Source: Ovoidimarina sp963698645
GTDB lineage: Bacteria > Pseudomonadota > Alphaproteobacteria > Rhodobacterales > Rhodobacteraceae
Direction: 5' to 3'
DNA: 64,000 nt
Assembly (NCBI GenBank): GCA_963698645.1
Contig: CAVORP010000006.1
Coordinates: 222,365-286,364 of the forward strand
Positions 36,464 to 45,562 of this stretch are shown in pieces (position 1 is the stretch's first letter; each line of letters starts with the position of its first letter). A program made the position numbers and the translations under genes. A model generated the notes under the pieces. It was not told where the DNA came from. It saw nothing but the letters and a program-made list of their open reading frames with translations, and did no database searches.

Positions 36464-37464
36464 GCGGCCTTGCTGGCGGGCGGTATGGCGTCGAGTGCGG
36501 ATTGCACGACCTCGAGCCCTGCCCCGGGCCTGTGCGCCCCCTCGGACAACATACGCCGCCACTGGCGCGCCCCCGGGCGTCCCGAGAAGAGCCCCAGCAT
36601 ATGCCTGGTGACGTTGTGGAGCCGCCCGCCTTCATCCAGATGTGCCGCGATATGGGGCAGGATCGCCTCGACGATCTCTTGCGGGGTCCGGGGCGGTGAC
36701 GTGTCGCCGAAGATCCTTTGATCGGCCTCCAGCAGGATCTCGGACGGGGTGTGATAGGCCGCGCGTCCGATCATCACGCCATCAAGCCCGGCACGCAGGA
36801 AGGCCTCGGCCTGATCGAGTGACGTGATGCCCCCATTGACCGAGATATGAAGATCAGGAAAGCGGTCCTTCATCTTGAAAACAAGGGGATAATCCAGCGG
36901 CGGGATATCGCGGTTCTCCTTCGGGCTGAGGCCCTTGAGCCATGCCTTGCGGGCGTGGATCGCAACCCGGGTGACGCCTGCGTCGCGGATATGGTCGAGG
37001 AAATCGGGCAGGACGGTCTCGGCATCCTGATCATCCACCCCGATGCGGCATTTCACCGTCACCTCGCGCGGTTGGGCGGCGATCATCGCGGCCACGCAGC
37101 GCGCCACCAGCGCAGGCTGTTCCATCAGGACAGCGCCGAAACAGCCCGACTGGACCCGGTCCGACGGACAGCCGATGTTCAGGTTGATTTCGTCATAGCC
37201 CTCTTCGGCGCCCATGGCGGCGGCGTCGGCCAGTTCGCCGGGCTCGGAGCCGCCCAGTTGCAGGGCCACGGGGTGTTCCACCGGATCGAACCGCAACAAG
37301 TGCCGCGCCCCACCCCGAACCAGGGCCGGCGCGGTCACCATCTCGGTATACAGCAGCGTATGACGGCTCATGAGGCGGTGAAGCATTCGGCAATGCCGAT
37401 CTGTCCAATCCATCATGGGCGCGACGGACAATCGCGCGGCCGCAGTGGCTGCATTGGTGGGCAT
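36460..37464 (-). CDS. dusA: tRNA-dihydrouridine synthase A
   Basis: DusA reduces U20/U20a in tRNA D-loops using FMN. The 334-residue TIM barrel has SVAPMMDWTDRHCRMLHRLM, the catalytic Cys region INLNIGCPSDRVQSGCFGAV, the tRNA-contact HARKAWLKGLSPKENRDIPP and the FMN-phosphate site ISVNGGITSLDQA, GVMIGRAAYHTP. YxxVx and HARKAWL distinguish DusA from DusB/C. I choose ATG 37464 (MPTNAATAAARL) because the preceding 20 codons are unlike homologues. Confidence 0.95.
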   Translation of the reverse strand: MPTNAATAAARLSVAPMMDWTDRHCRMLHRLMSRHTLLYTEMVTAPALVRGGARHLLRFDPVEHPVALQLGGSEPGELADAAAMGAEEGYDEINLNIGCPSDRVQSGCFGAVLMEQPALVARCVAAMIAAQPREVTVKCRIGVDDQDAETVLPDFLDHIRDAGVTRVAIHARKAWLKGLSPKENRDIPPLDYPLVFKMKDRFPDLHISVNGGITSLDQAEAFLRAGLDGVMIGRAAYHTPSEILLEADQRIFGDTSPPRTPQEIVEAILPHIAAHLDEGGRLHNVTRHMLGLFSGRPGARQWRRMLSEGAHRPGAGLEVVQSALDAIPPASKAA

Positions 37465-37959
37465 TCTTCGGTCTCCTATGGTCCGCGACCCGGCTTTAGC
37501 GTCCATCTTGCACACATATTGCACAGGAAATGGGGCAGTCCAGCCCCCTGAGAGCCACGACGGACGAACGGCGGTGATCGGGTAGGACTATGATCCGAAC
37601 CATTTACGAAACTGCGAGACGCATTCGCGCATGATCTCTCGAAATGGCTCCCAGACGCCGTTCAATCCCATGTGCACTTTGCGTGCAATCAACCGATACC
37701 GCGTTCATGAAACATCAGCTTCGGTCCATTTCTCCAGCGTTGTCTGTCTCAACCTTCCCGAAGAATGCCTGGAGAAGGTCTGAAATGCCCGCACACGACT
37801 CAAAGCCCTTCGGTCCCGGGAGATGGGAGGGATTGGCCGCGGGCGGTGTGTCTCGCAAGCCATTTTTCGGGGGCATGGCGGGGATCTGATGCTCTCGACC
37901 CAGCAACTGGGTGGCCTTCACTACCGGAGGGAACTTTCGGCCGCAACGGCGAACGCGAA
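37465..37959. other. Intergenic region at the start of the accessory segment
   Basis: These bases upstream of dusA carry no convincing gene on either strand. Base composition becomes more mixed (more A/T runs) compared with the preceding core genes. I see no clean inverted repeats, integrase or tRNA that would mark an insertion point. Confidence 0.5.
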
Positions 37960-38271
37960 AACGTCTGTGATCGTCGCCTGAACACGCGAAGGGTGCTGAT
38001 GAAACCGGTGGGCCGTTTCATCTATCCCAACATGAACTACCATACGGAACACCATATTTTTACGATGATATTATCATCTGCCTCGGCTTCATGACCTGAT
38101 AGAGCATGACCTCCCTGCGCCTGACCCATCCATCTTTGCGGCATATCGCCGGTTCTTGCCTGTCCGTGTGAAACAGCTTGGTGACGAAGATGCTGTGATC
38201 ATTCCTGAACTGCCCACGACAGGGTCGCTGCATCGACCGAAAGTGGATCGACATAGGCCTTTCGCCGTATG
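37960..38271 (+). pseudogene. Remnant of a fatty acid desaturase (C-terminal part)
   Basis: The frame ending near 38066 reads RLNTRRVLMKPVGRFIYPNM then NYHTEHHIFTMI, which is the third histidine box and its surroundings in membrane desaturases. The next frame continues YYHLPRLHDLIEHDLPAPDP and FAAYRRFLPV to a stop at 38271, the usual desaturase tail. Only about 100 codons remain, and the first two histidine boxes are missing, so this is a true remnant rather than just a sequencing error. It is unrelated in detail to the intact desaturase at 10904-11897. Confidence 0.7.
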
Positions 38272-38483
38272 ATTTCCCCCTTGCAATGGTCTGAGCAACA
38301 GGTGTCTGTCTTGTCCGTTTCGTCCGTGAAGCGGTCAATTGGTGATTTGCGCGGACGGCAGTTCAGAGCCCAAAGTGGTCATTCGGAGTCAAAGATATCG
38401 CGCGCAGAATTGCTTTCACGCAACTTGATTTCCGCGCCGTCGTTCAAAATGCTGGAAGCGTTCATTCATGGAAGGACAAAGAT

Positions 38484-38681
38484 ATGACCAATGCAGCTCA
38501 CATGCCCCATATCACTCATTACAAGTGCGTCAGCGCCGCGGAACTGGGAAAGCTCCAGACCGACGTAGAGACCGAGATTCACAATGGCTGGCAACCCTAT
38601 GGTTTTCTCGCCGCGATTGGCGGTGGCGAGGATGTCAGTTTCGTGCAGCCGATGGTCCGGTACGCCGAATTCTACCGCTAG
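38484..38681 (+). CDS. DUF1737 domain protein
   Basis: A 65-residue protein: HITHYKCVSAAELGKLQTDV, then ETEIHNGWQPYGFLAAI and the C-terminal FVQPMVRYAEFYR. This is the DUF1737 pattern (short beta-alpha-beta protein with GWQP and final Q-M-V/hydrophobic strand). Function unknown. A good ribosome site (GGAAGGACA) stands before ATG 38484. It is followed after 93 bases by the EEP protein. Confidence 0.75.
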   Translation: MTNAAHMPHITHYKCVSAAELGKLQTDVETEIHNGWQPYGFLAAIGGGEDVSFVQPMVRYAEFYR

Positions 38682-38774
38682 CTGAATGGCGGTCTTCGGT
38701 CGGGATCGTCGTCGGGATGCCGGCCCTGATCGGGACTTCACTAACGTCCTGACGCATGCGATCGTTTCCGGGCA

Positions 38775-39698
38775 ATGCGTGTCGCAACCCTGAATGTCCA
38801 AAACCTCAGGCTTCTGGAAGCCGACGGTATCCCGTATCTGCATGGTGCCTGGGACTACGATGATCCGGAGAACGAGGAATTCGATCCGATCGATCGCGGT
38901 TTGACCGCGAAACTTCTGCACGAGATCGACGCCGACGTCGTCGCTCTGCAGGAGGTGTTCGATCACGCGAGCCTCGAGTTTTTTCATGATACCTACCTTC
39001 TCCCCACAGGCTTGCAGCCCTACCGTGATCGTATCTGCTTGCCAGGAAATGACGGGCGCGGACTGGACGTCGCCCTGTTGTCACGGCTGAGCGCCGATGT
39101 GGTGCGTACTCACGCGACACTGACGCCCGGCCAGCTGGATCTCGCCACACCAGAGGGCGTCGATCCCGACCTGCCTGTCTTCCGCCGCGATTGCCTTATG
39201 GTGACTATCGGAGAACTGACGCTTTTCGTTTGCCACTTCAAATCCGCCTATCCTGATCCAAAGGCGGCATGGATCACCCGACGTCTGGAGGCCTTGGCAA
39301 CCCGCCGCATAATCGAGCGTGAATTCGAAGCCTCGCAGCATCCACTCTGGCTCGTCATAGGTGATCTGAACGAACCCGATGCCGTCGGTCTGGACGGCGA
39401 CCGTGCCATCCGGCCGCTTGAAGACGGGTTCTCGGTAGACTTGATGGAGCGAGTGCCGCGACGAGATCGCTGGACATATTTTGACAGCCATTCCGGCCAG
39501 TATCACTGCCCGGACGCGCTTTTGGCCTCGCCTGCGCTGGCCCGCCGCTGGCGGGACGCAATACCGATCATAGTCCGCAAGGGCCTTGGGACCGAGACCA
39601 AGCGTTTTCGCGGGCCGCGTCTTGCCGAAGTCGGCGAACATAGACCCCACGCCAGCGATCACGCGGCAGTGTTCATCGACCTCCCGGGCCTGAGATAA
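38775..39698 (+). CDS. Endonuclease/exonuclease/phosphatase family protein
   Basis: A 307-residue EEP-fold hydrolase. The metal and catalytic motifs are in order: LNVQNLR near residue 6, VVALQEVFDHAS (metal Glu), GDLNEPDAVG (Asp/Asn) and the C-terminal SDHAAVFIDL (Asp-His). No signal peptide, so cytoplasmic. The substrate could be nucleic acid, a phosphoinositide-like lipid or a sugar phosphate; the sequence does not decide. It stands alone between DUF1737 and the convergent betC. Confidence 0.85.
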   Translation: MRVATLNVQNLRLLEADGIPYLHGAWDYDDPENEEFDPIDRGLTAKLLHEIDADVVALQEVFDHASLEFFHDTYLLPTGLQPYRDRICLPGNDGRGLDVALLSRLSADVVRTHATLTPGQLDLATPEGVDPDLPVFRRDCLMVTIGELTLFVCHFKSAYPDPKAAWITRRLEALATRRIIEREFEASQHPLWLVIGDLNEPDAVGLDGDRAIRPLEDGFSVDLMERVPRRDRWTYFDSHSGQYHCPDALLASPALARRWRDAIPIIVRKGLGTETKRFRGPRLAEVGEHRPHASDHAAVFIDLPGLR

Positions 39699-39781
39699 CC
39701 GGCAGAAAAGATACGGTTCCGGCCGAGCGCCCAAAGGCCTGCGCTTCCTGAATGCGAGCGCGCCGATGTGGCAGCAATAGG

Positions 39782-41308
39782 CTAGCTGCCGGTCCCTTCT
39801 GACCTCAGGTAGCCTCGACGGTCGACCTCCGGGAATGTGTCGCCGCTTCTGACATAGCCCGTGTTCTGAACAAGCGCCCCGGGCACGAAGTCCCAGGGTT
39901 GCCGGCGACCCTGATGAAGAGCCACGTTCACCACTGACCGGGCGGTCTGGCTCGCCCGCTTTTCCTCGGCAAGTGAATCGAGGTCCCAGATCTCCTCGGC
40001 CCGCGCTGTCAGGCGCTGAAGATCGGCCTTCGCCGAGGGGTCTTTGGCGATGTCGCGCAGTTCGCGCGGATCCTGCCCCAGATCGTGGAGCATCGGCGGG
40101 TAGGCCCGCGAGAGCACGAGCTTGAGATTGCCGTCGCGGATCATGACACGTGGCGCATCGGTGCCACCGTCGAGATGTTCCGCAAGCACTGGGCCGTGGC
40201 CTGTGCCGCCGGTGAGATGTGGAACCAAGCTTTCGCCGTCGAGCGGTGTGCAGATCGTGTCGCGTGCTGCGCCGGAGAACTCCACGAGCGTCGGAAAGAG
40301 GTCAAGAAGCGAGACCGGCGTCGCGACCCGTGCGTTGGGAATGCCGGGGCCACAGAAGATGAGCGGCACCCGGATCGCGGGTTCGAACAGTGTCTTCTTG
40401 AACCACATGCCACGCTCGCCCATCATATCTCCGTGGTCAGAGGCGAAGACTACGATCGTATTCTCCGCCATTCCGGCCTCTGAAAGCGCGTCGAGCAGAC
40501 GACCCAGCATCGCGTCGATATTCGAAATCATCCCGTAATAGGCGCGGCGGGCACGAGCGGTCGCTTCGGCGTCGATTTCGATACGATCCTGCCCATAGTG
40601 TGAGTAGAGCATTCGGGAATGGGGGTCCCGCGCGTCGAGTGTTATGGGGGCCACCAAAGGCGGATCGATTTCCACCCCGTCATAGAGGTCCCACCATTCG
40701 CGCGTCGTGACGTAGGGATCATGGGGCTGTGTCAGCGAGACTGTCATCATGAACGGACGGGTGTCCGCGCTGCGGGCGCGAACAAAGACCTCGCGAACGG
40801 CGTGATGGATGACGTCCTCATCGTAGTCGATTTGCATGGTTCGGGCCATCGGGCCGGCATCGAGGATCGTCTCTACCGATGAGACGCCAGCCCCGAACCG
40901 GTTCTCGGCGTCACGCTCTTGCGGCGCCGGCGTCCACGAGAAATCAGCGGGGTAGATTTCCGTCGTCAACCGTTCTTCGAAGCCATGGAACTGGTCGGGG
41001 CCGACGAAGTGCATCTTGCCAGAGATGCAGGTGTAGTAGCCCCGAGCGCGCAGGTAGTGGGCGAAGGTCGGCACCGCGGCGGAGAACTCCGATCCGTTGT
41101 CCCACGCCCCGATGCGCGATGGGAGCCGGCCCGACATCATCGCGAACCGCGACGGGGCGCAGAGGGGATAGGGGCAGTAGGCCTGCTCGAACACCGTGCC
41201 AGCCGAGGCAATTCGATCGAGATTGGGCGTCTTGCACACCGTGCCGCCATAGGCCGAAAGCACCGAGGCGGTGAGCTGATCGGTCATGAACACAAGAATG
41301 TTCGGCAT
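39782..41308 (-). CDS. betC: Choline-sulfatase (BetC-like)
   Basis: A 508-residue type I sulfatase. The active-site motif CAPSR (Cys converted to formylglycine) lies in QAYCPYPLCAPSRFAMMSGR. Metal-site residues are in NILVFMTDQL and FASDHGDMMGERGMWFKKTL. The stretches YYTCISGKMHFVGPDQFHGF, EERLTTEIYPADFSWTP and the C-terminal QPWDFVPG are specific to choline-sulfatases, which release choline and sulfate from choline-O-sulfate. I choose ATG 41308 (MPNILVFM); a GTG at 41326 adds six residues. It is divergent from the GntR gene across the candidate operator. No cytoplasmic formylglycine-generating enzyme is in the window. Confidence 0.88.
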   Translation of the reverse strand: MPNILVFMTDQLTASVLSAYGGTVCKTPNLDRIASAGTVFEQAYCPYPLCAPSRFAMMSGRLPSRIGAWDNGSEFSAAVPTFAHYLRARGYYTCISGKMHFVGPDQFHGFEERLTTEIYPADFSWTPAPQERDAENRFGAGVSSVETILDAGPMARTMQIDYDEDVIHHAVREVFVRARSADTRPFMMTVSLTQPHDPYVTTREWWDLYDGVEIDPPLVAPITLDARDPHSRMLYSHYGQDRIEIDAEATARARRAYYGMISNIDAMLGRLLDALSEAGMAENTIVVFASDHGDMMGERGMWFKKTLFEPAIRVPLIFCGPGIPNARVATPVSLLDLFPTLVEFSGAARDTICTPLDGESLVPHLTGGTGHGPVLAEHLDGGTDAPRVMIRDGNLKLVLSRAYPPMLHDLGQDPRELRDIAKDPSAKADLQRLTARAEEIWDLDSLAEEKRASQTARSVVNVALHQGRRQPWDFVPGALVQNTGYVRSGDTFPEVDRRGYLRSEGTGS

Positions 41309-41353
41309 ATCCGTGGACGCTGTCACCGGGTTCGCCTCGCTTTTGGAAGTGGC

Positions 41354-41376
41354 ATTGTCGACACCATGTCGACGAT
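41354..41376. promoter_or_regulatory. Candidate GntR-family operator between betC and the regulator gene
   Basis: ATTGTCGAC-ACCAT-GTCGACGAT is an inverted repeat with nine-base arms and one mismatch, 46 bases upstream of the betC ATG. Such TTGTCGAC half-sites resemble operators of FadR/FCD-type regulators. Placed between the divergent genes, it could control both betC and the gntR-aap operon. Confidence 0.5.
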
Positions 41377-41429
41377 ACCGTAGCGTTGAGAGGCAGAATC
41401 AGCAAACCGACAATGGGGAAACGATAGAA

Positions 41430-42215
41430 CTGTCAGTCTCGAAGACCTCGGATCCGCTACCCGACGAGGTGGCCGCACCACGGCACAGTGGTCGTGCCGC
41501 CTTGGTGCATGACATATTGCAGCGCGAGATCCTGACGCTCGACCTCTCTCCGGGCGCCGCGCTCGACGAAACCCAGATCGCCCGGCGCTTTTCGTGCTCG
41601 CGCTCGCCCGTGCGCGAGGCGCTGAGCCGGCTCGCGGCGCAGAACCTCGTCGTCATGCTCCCGAACCGGTCCACCGTAGTGGCCCCGCTCCAGCTTTCGG
41701 ACTTTCCCCGCTATATCGAGGCGCTGGATCTGTCACAGCGCGTCTGCACCCGGCTGGCAGCCGAACGAAGAACCGAGGAGCAGCTTTCGACCATGCGCTC
41801 GGCGGCAGCGGCGTTCGATCGCACTCTCTTGCCTCATGACCACCTCGAGATGCTTGCGGCGAACAAGGCATTCCACATGGCCGTCGCGGCAGCCGCTCAG
41901 AACCGGTTCCTCTCCACGCAATACGACGCGCTTCTGGACGAGGGGCGTCGCCTGATGCGGCTTTATTTCTTGCATCTCGACGATGAACCATACCCGAACC
42001 CACTGGCCGAGGACCATCACGTCATGGTCGAGGCCATCGCCGCTCGGGATGCCGACGAGGCCGAACGTCTTGCCCGAATACATACCGCGGGGTTTCGCGA
42101 CAGGCTTCTTTCGTTTCTTGGCCGCAATGGAACCACGCGCGTGATGATCGCAAACGAACCCAGAACGAACCCGGACACGACCTCTGGTGGTATCCGCAAC
42201 GATAGCCGCGCGTGA
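41430..42215 (+). CDS. GntR-family regulator, FadR/FCD subfamily
   Basis: An N-terminal winged helix (LVHDILQREILTLDLSPGAA, recognition helix RRFSCSRSPVREALSRLAAQ) and an all-helical FCD ligand-binding domain with metal-binding His candidates (ANKAFHMAVAAAAQNRFL, LAEDHHVMVEAIAARDADEA). FCD regulators sense small carboxylic acids or amino-acid-like metabolites. The start is uncertain: the frame is open to 41286 without an ATG after that point, and I mark CTG 41430 after GGGGAA only as the shortest credible start. It leads the aap-type transporter operon, so it is probably the local regulator. Confidence 0.82.
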   Translation: MSVSKTSDPLPDEVAAPRHSGRAALVHDILQREILTLDLSPGAALDETQIARRFSCSRSPVREALSRLAAQNLVVMLPNRSTVVAPLQLSDFPRYIEALDLSQRVCTRLAAERRTEEQLSTMRSAAAAFDRTLLPHDHLEMLAANKAFHMAVAAAAQNRFLSTQYDALLDEGRRLMRLYFLHLDDEPYPNPLAEDHHVMVEAIAARDADEAERLARIHTAGFRDRLLSFLGRNGTTRVMIANEPRTNPDTTSGGIRNDSRA

Positions 42216-42249
42216 CGCGGCAGAGCCCTTTCGCAACAGGAGTACTGAC

Positions 42250-43297
42250 ATGATCCAGAAAACCCTCAACCTTATCGGCGCAGCCGTTCTGGCTGGCGCA
42301 ACGGCGCTACCCTCGGTTGCGCTGGCGCAGACTGACCCCGGCCCGACGATCAAGATGATCCAGGAGCGCGGCAGCCTTCTTTGCACCGGTCACAACGGCA
42401 GCTATCTGGGCTTTGCCGAGGTGGACGACCAGGGCAACTGGTCGGGTTTCGACATCGAGATGTGCAAGGCGCTCGCCACGGCGATCCTCGGCAGCCCCGA
42501 CGCGCTACAGATCATTCCGGTGAGTTGGGCGCAGCGCTTCCCCGCCCTTCAGTCCGGCGATATCGATGTCATCATCAAGGTCACCGGCTGGACGATGAGC
42601 CGCGACACCGAACTTGGCCTGCAATACTCACGCCCTTACTTCATCGGTCCGACGAATATACTTGCGCGCACCGAAATCGGTGCGTCATCGCCGGAGGACC
42701 TCGAGGGCGGCGTGTTCTGCATCAACGCTGGCACGTCCATTGAACGGATCGTGGCCGACTACATGGGCGCCCGGGGCATTTCCTACGAGCCGCTCAATTT
42801 CGACAATCCCGAGGAACTGCGCTCGGCTCTCTATGCCGGTCGGTGCGACGCGCTCGCGGGTTTCGGCCCGTTCCTGGCGGCGACCCGCTTCAACGCGCCC
42901 AATCCCGAGGACTTCACCATTCTCGACGCCGTGCTTGCGCTGGAGCCAGAGGGAATTGCGGCCCGTGAGGGTGACGACGGCTTCATCGATGTCATCAATT
43001 GGATGATGTCGGCACTGCTGATGGCGGAAGAGGCCGGGATCACCCAGGCGAATGTCGACGAGGTTCGCGCCGCTCCGCCCTCGGCATCCATCGAGCGTCT
43101 ACTCGGCGCCAGCCCCGGTGTCGGCGAACGGCTTGGGCTCAGCGACGACTGGGTCTACAACATGATCAAGGCCGTGGGGAATTACGGTGAGATCTACGAC
43201 CGCACCGTCGGCGACGAGTTCTGTCTACAAGCTGCCGCGTGGTCTGAACCACCTTTGGACCAATGGCGGGCTGCTTTACCCGCTCGTGCTCGACTGA
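42250..43297 (+). CDS. aapJ: Aap-type amino-acid ABC transporter, substrate-binding protein (frame broken near its end)
   Basis: A periplasmic binding protein of about 348 residues: signal peptide LIGAAVLAGATALPSVALA, then IKMIQERGSLLCTGHNGSYL, GFDIEMCKALATAIL, PVSWAQRFPALQSGDIDVII and FCINAGTSIERIVADYMGAR, as in AapJ/BztA general amino-acid receptors. The frame breaks at 43216-43221 (GAGTTC for GAGTC). Correction gives DESVYKLPRGLNHLWTNGGL and a TGA at 43295-43297, the usual ending. Start ATG 42250 after CAGGAG. The ligand may be an amino acid or hydroxyproline-like compound, given the operon. Confidence 0.87.
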
Positions 43298-43300
43298 GAC

Positions 43301-43331
43301 AGCGCGAGGCCGGGTGAAACCCGGCCTCGCG
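43301..43331. promoter_or_regulatory. Perfect hairpin between the binding-protein and first permease genes
   Basis: GCGCGAGGCCGGGT and ACCCGGCCTCGCGC form a 14-bp perfect stem with loop GAA. It begins three bases after the corrected stop of the binding-protein gene and ends 11 bases before the permease ATG. There is no T run, so it looks like an mRNA-stabilising or attenuating hairpin that raises the binding-protein level over the membrane subunits. Confidence 0.8.
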
Positions 43332-43341
43332 CATCAGCGAA

Positions 43342-44474
43342 ATGCTCAAATGCGTGCGCAATCGGCGGATCAGGGGTATCCTGATTCAGGCAGGCGTTCT
43401 CGTCGCCGCAGTGCTGCTCGCGCTGACTTTCGTGCTGACGGCGCGCGAAAACCTCGTCGCCCAAGGCATCGCGACGGGGTTCGGGTTTCTCGAGCGCACG
43501 ACCGGCTGGCCGATCAATTTCGCGCTCTTCGAGGTGAGCGACCGCTCGACCTATGCGCGGATGCTGCTCGCAGGTTTCGTCAACACGATCTTCGTGGGGC
43601 TCTTCGCGCTCGCGGGGCGACACTCGTCGGTCTTGCAGTCGGCGTCATGCGGGTGTCGTCGAACCTCGTATTGAACATTCTCGGCACGCTCTTCGTCGAA
43701 ACGTTCCGCAACGTGCCGCTGATCCTCCAGGTGATCTTCTGGTACGCGATTCTTACGCATCTGCCGTCACCGCGGAGCGCGATCGATCTTTTCGGTCTTG
43801 GCTATCTGTCGAACCGGGGGCTCATGCTGCCCGCGCCAGCCTGGTCGGCAACCGACCTTTTCGTCATTGTGCTTGCTACCGCCATTGCGATCGTCGGCGC
43901 GCGGCGATTTGGGCGGGAGACCCCGTTGGTGAGGTGGCTGGTTGTGCCGCTGGCTTTGGCCGCTCTCGCTGTGATCCTGCTTTTTCTTGGCCACGATCCG
44001 GACCTGCCGCTTGTCAGCCTTCCGGAACTTCGCGGCCTGCGCTTTGTCGGCGGGGTGACGATGAAGCCGGAATTCGCCGCACTCTTCATCGGGATAACGG
44101 CATTCGGTGGCGCCTATATTGGCGAGATCGTCCGCGGCGGGTTCCTCTCTGTTGACAAGGGGCGGCTCGAGGCCGCCCGCGCGCTTGGCCTCTCGGGCTG
44201 GCAAGTCAACCGTTTCGTGCGCATCCCTCTCGCCGTGAGGGCGATGCTGCCTGCGCTTACCAACCAGTATGTCTGGCTGATGAAGGCGACGACACTCGGC
44301 GTGGCGATCGGCTACCCCGACTACTTCATGGTGGTATCGACCTCAATCAACCAGGCCGGCCAGGCAATCGAGCTTCTCCTGCTTCTGATGGGAGGCTTTC
44401 TTATCATCAACTACACGATCAGCGGCTGGATGAACTGGATCAACGCGCGGCTTGCGATCAAGGGACGGAGCTGA
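43342..44474 (+). CDS. aapQ: Aap-type amino-acid ABC transporter, permease 1 (frame broken once)
   Basis: A membrane subunit of about 378 residues. The frame breaks at the G run 43614-43617 (one G missing); restored it reads TIFVGLFALAGATLVGLAVG and continues through NLVLNILGTLFVETFRNVPL. The C-terminal block GGAYIGEIVRGGFLSVDKGR, EAARALGLSGWQVNRFVRIP contains the EAA loop that contacts the ATPase. Length and a long insertion between helices are as in AapQ/BztB. Located two bases before the second permease. Confidence 0.88.
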
Positions 44475-44475
44475 C

Positions 44476-45562
44476 ATGGCGCTGATCGACAGCTCCCTCG
44501 CACCACCGCCCACCGAGACCGGTTTGGCCTGGCTGAGGAAGCGACTGTTCTCGAACTGGTTCGACGGAATAGTGACGGTGATTGCCGGTGCGGCCCTCGT
44601 CTGGCTCCTGGCAACACTATTCGATTGGGCTTTCCTGAACGCGATCTGGGGCGAGGCCGAGCCCGAGCGGTGCCGTGAAGTAACCGGTGCCTGCTGGGCA
44701 GTGATCGAGGCGCAGGGGGCGGCTCATCTTCTTCGGGCTCTACCCGTTCGAAGAGCACTGGCGCTCGACACTTGCTTGCCTTGCGATCGTGGCGACGATG
44801 GTACTCTCCTGCCTGCCCGCGTTCTGGCGGCTCGGGCGGCTCGCCATTCTCTGGCTAGCGGGCTTTGGCACCTTTGTTCTGCTTATGTACGGTGGCGTTT
44901 TCGGGCTGAGAGTGATCACGACGGAACAATGGGGCGGGCTCTCTCTGACCGTCTTCATCTTCGCCTCGGTCGTCGTCCTCGGAATGCCGATCGCGGTCGG
45001 CCTCGCGCTTGCGCGGCGCTCCAAACTGCCGGTAATCAGCTGGGTCGCGGCGATATTCATCGACACGGTGCGGTCGCTGCCGCTCTTGACCATCCTCTTC
45101 GCGGCCGCTGTGGTCGTGCCGTTCGTCATCCCCGACTGGGCGCAAGGCGACAAGCTTGGCCGGGTCATCATCGCCTTTTCGCTGTTCTACGCCGCCTACC
45201 AAGCCGAGATCATCCGCGCTGGCATCCAATCGATACCGTCCGGCCAGGAAGAGGCCGCGCAGGCGCTGGGAATGAGCTATCGCTCGGTTGTTCTCGATAT
45301 CATCTTGCCCCAGGCATTTCGCAACACTCTGCCCTCGACGATCAACCAGGTGGTCATCACCTTCAAGGAAACGTCGATTGTCACGATCATCGGTTTCTTC
45401 GAGGTCACGGCCTCGGGGTCGGCTGCCGTCGGGCGGGGCGAGTGGGGGGCCTACTATGTCGAGGTGTACGTTTTCGTTGCACTCATCTATTTCGTCTTCG
45501 TGTTTGGGCTGTCACGCTACGGCGCCTACCTCGAACGTCGTACGAGGTTAGACCGTGGCTGA
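44476..45562 (+). CDS. aapM: Aap-type amino-acid ABC transporter, permease 2 (frame broken once)
   Basis: A second membrane subunit of about 361 residues. The N-terminal part (RLFSNWFDGIVTVIAGAALV, ACWAVIEAQG) is separated from the rest by one extra G in 44715-44719; restored it reads RLIFFGLYPFEEHWRSTLAC. The EAA loop is QAEIIRAGIQSIPSGQEEAA, QALGMSYRSVVLDIILPQAF. It is similar to AapM/BztC. It overlaps the ATPase start by eight bases. Confidence 0.88.
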
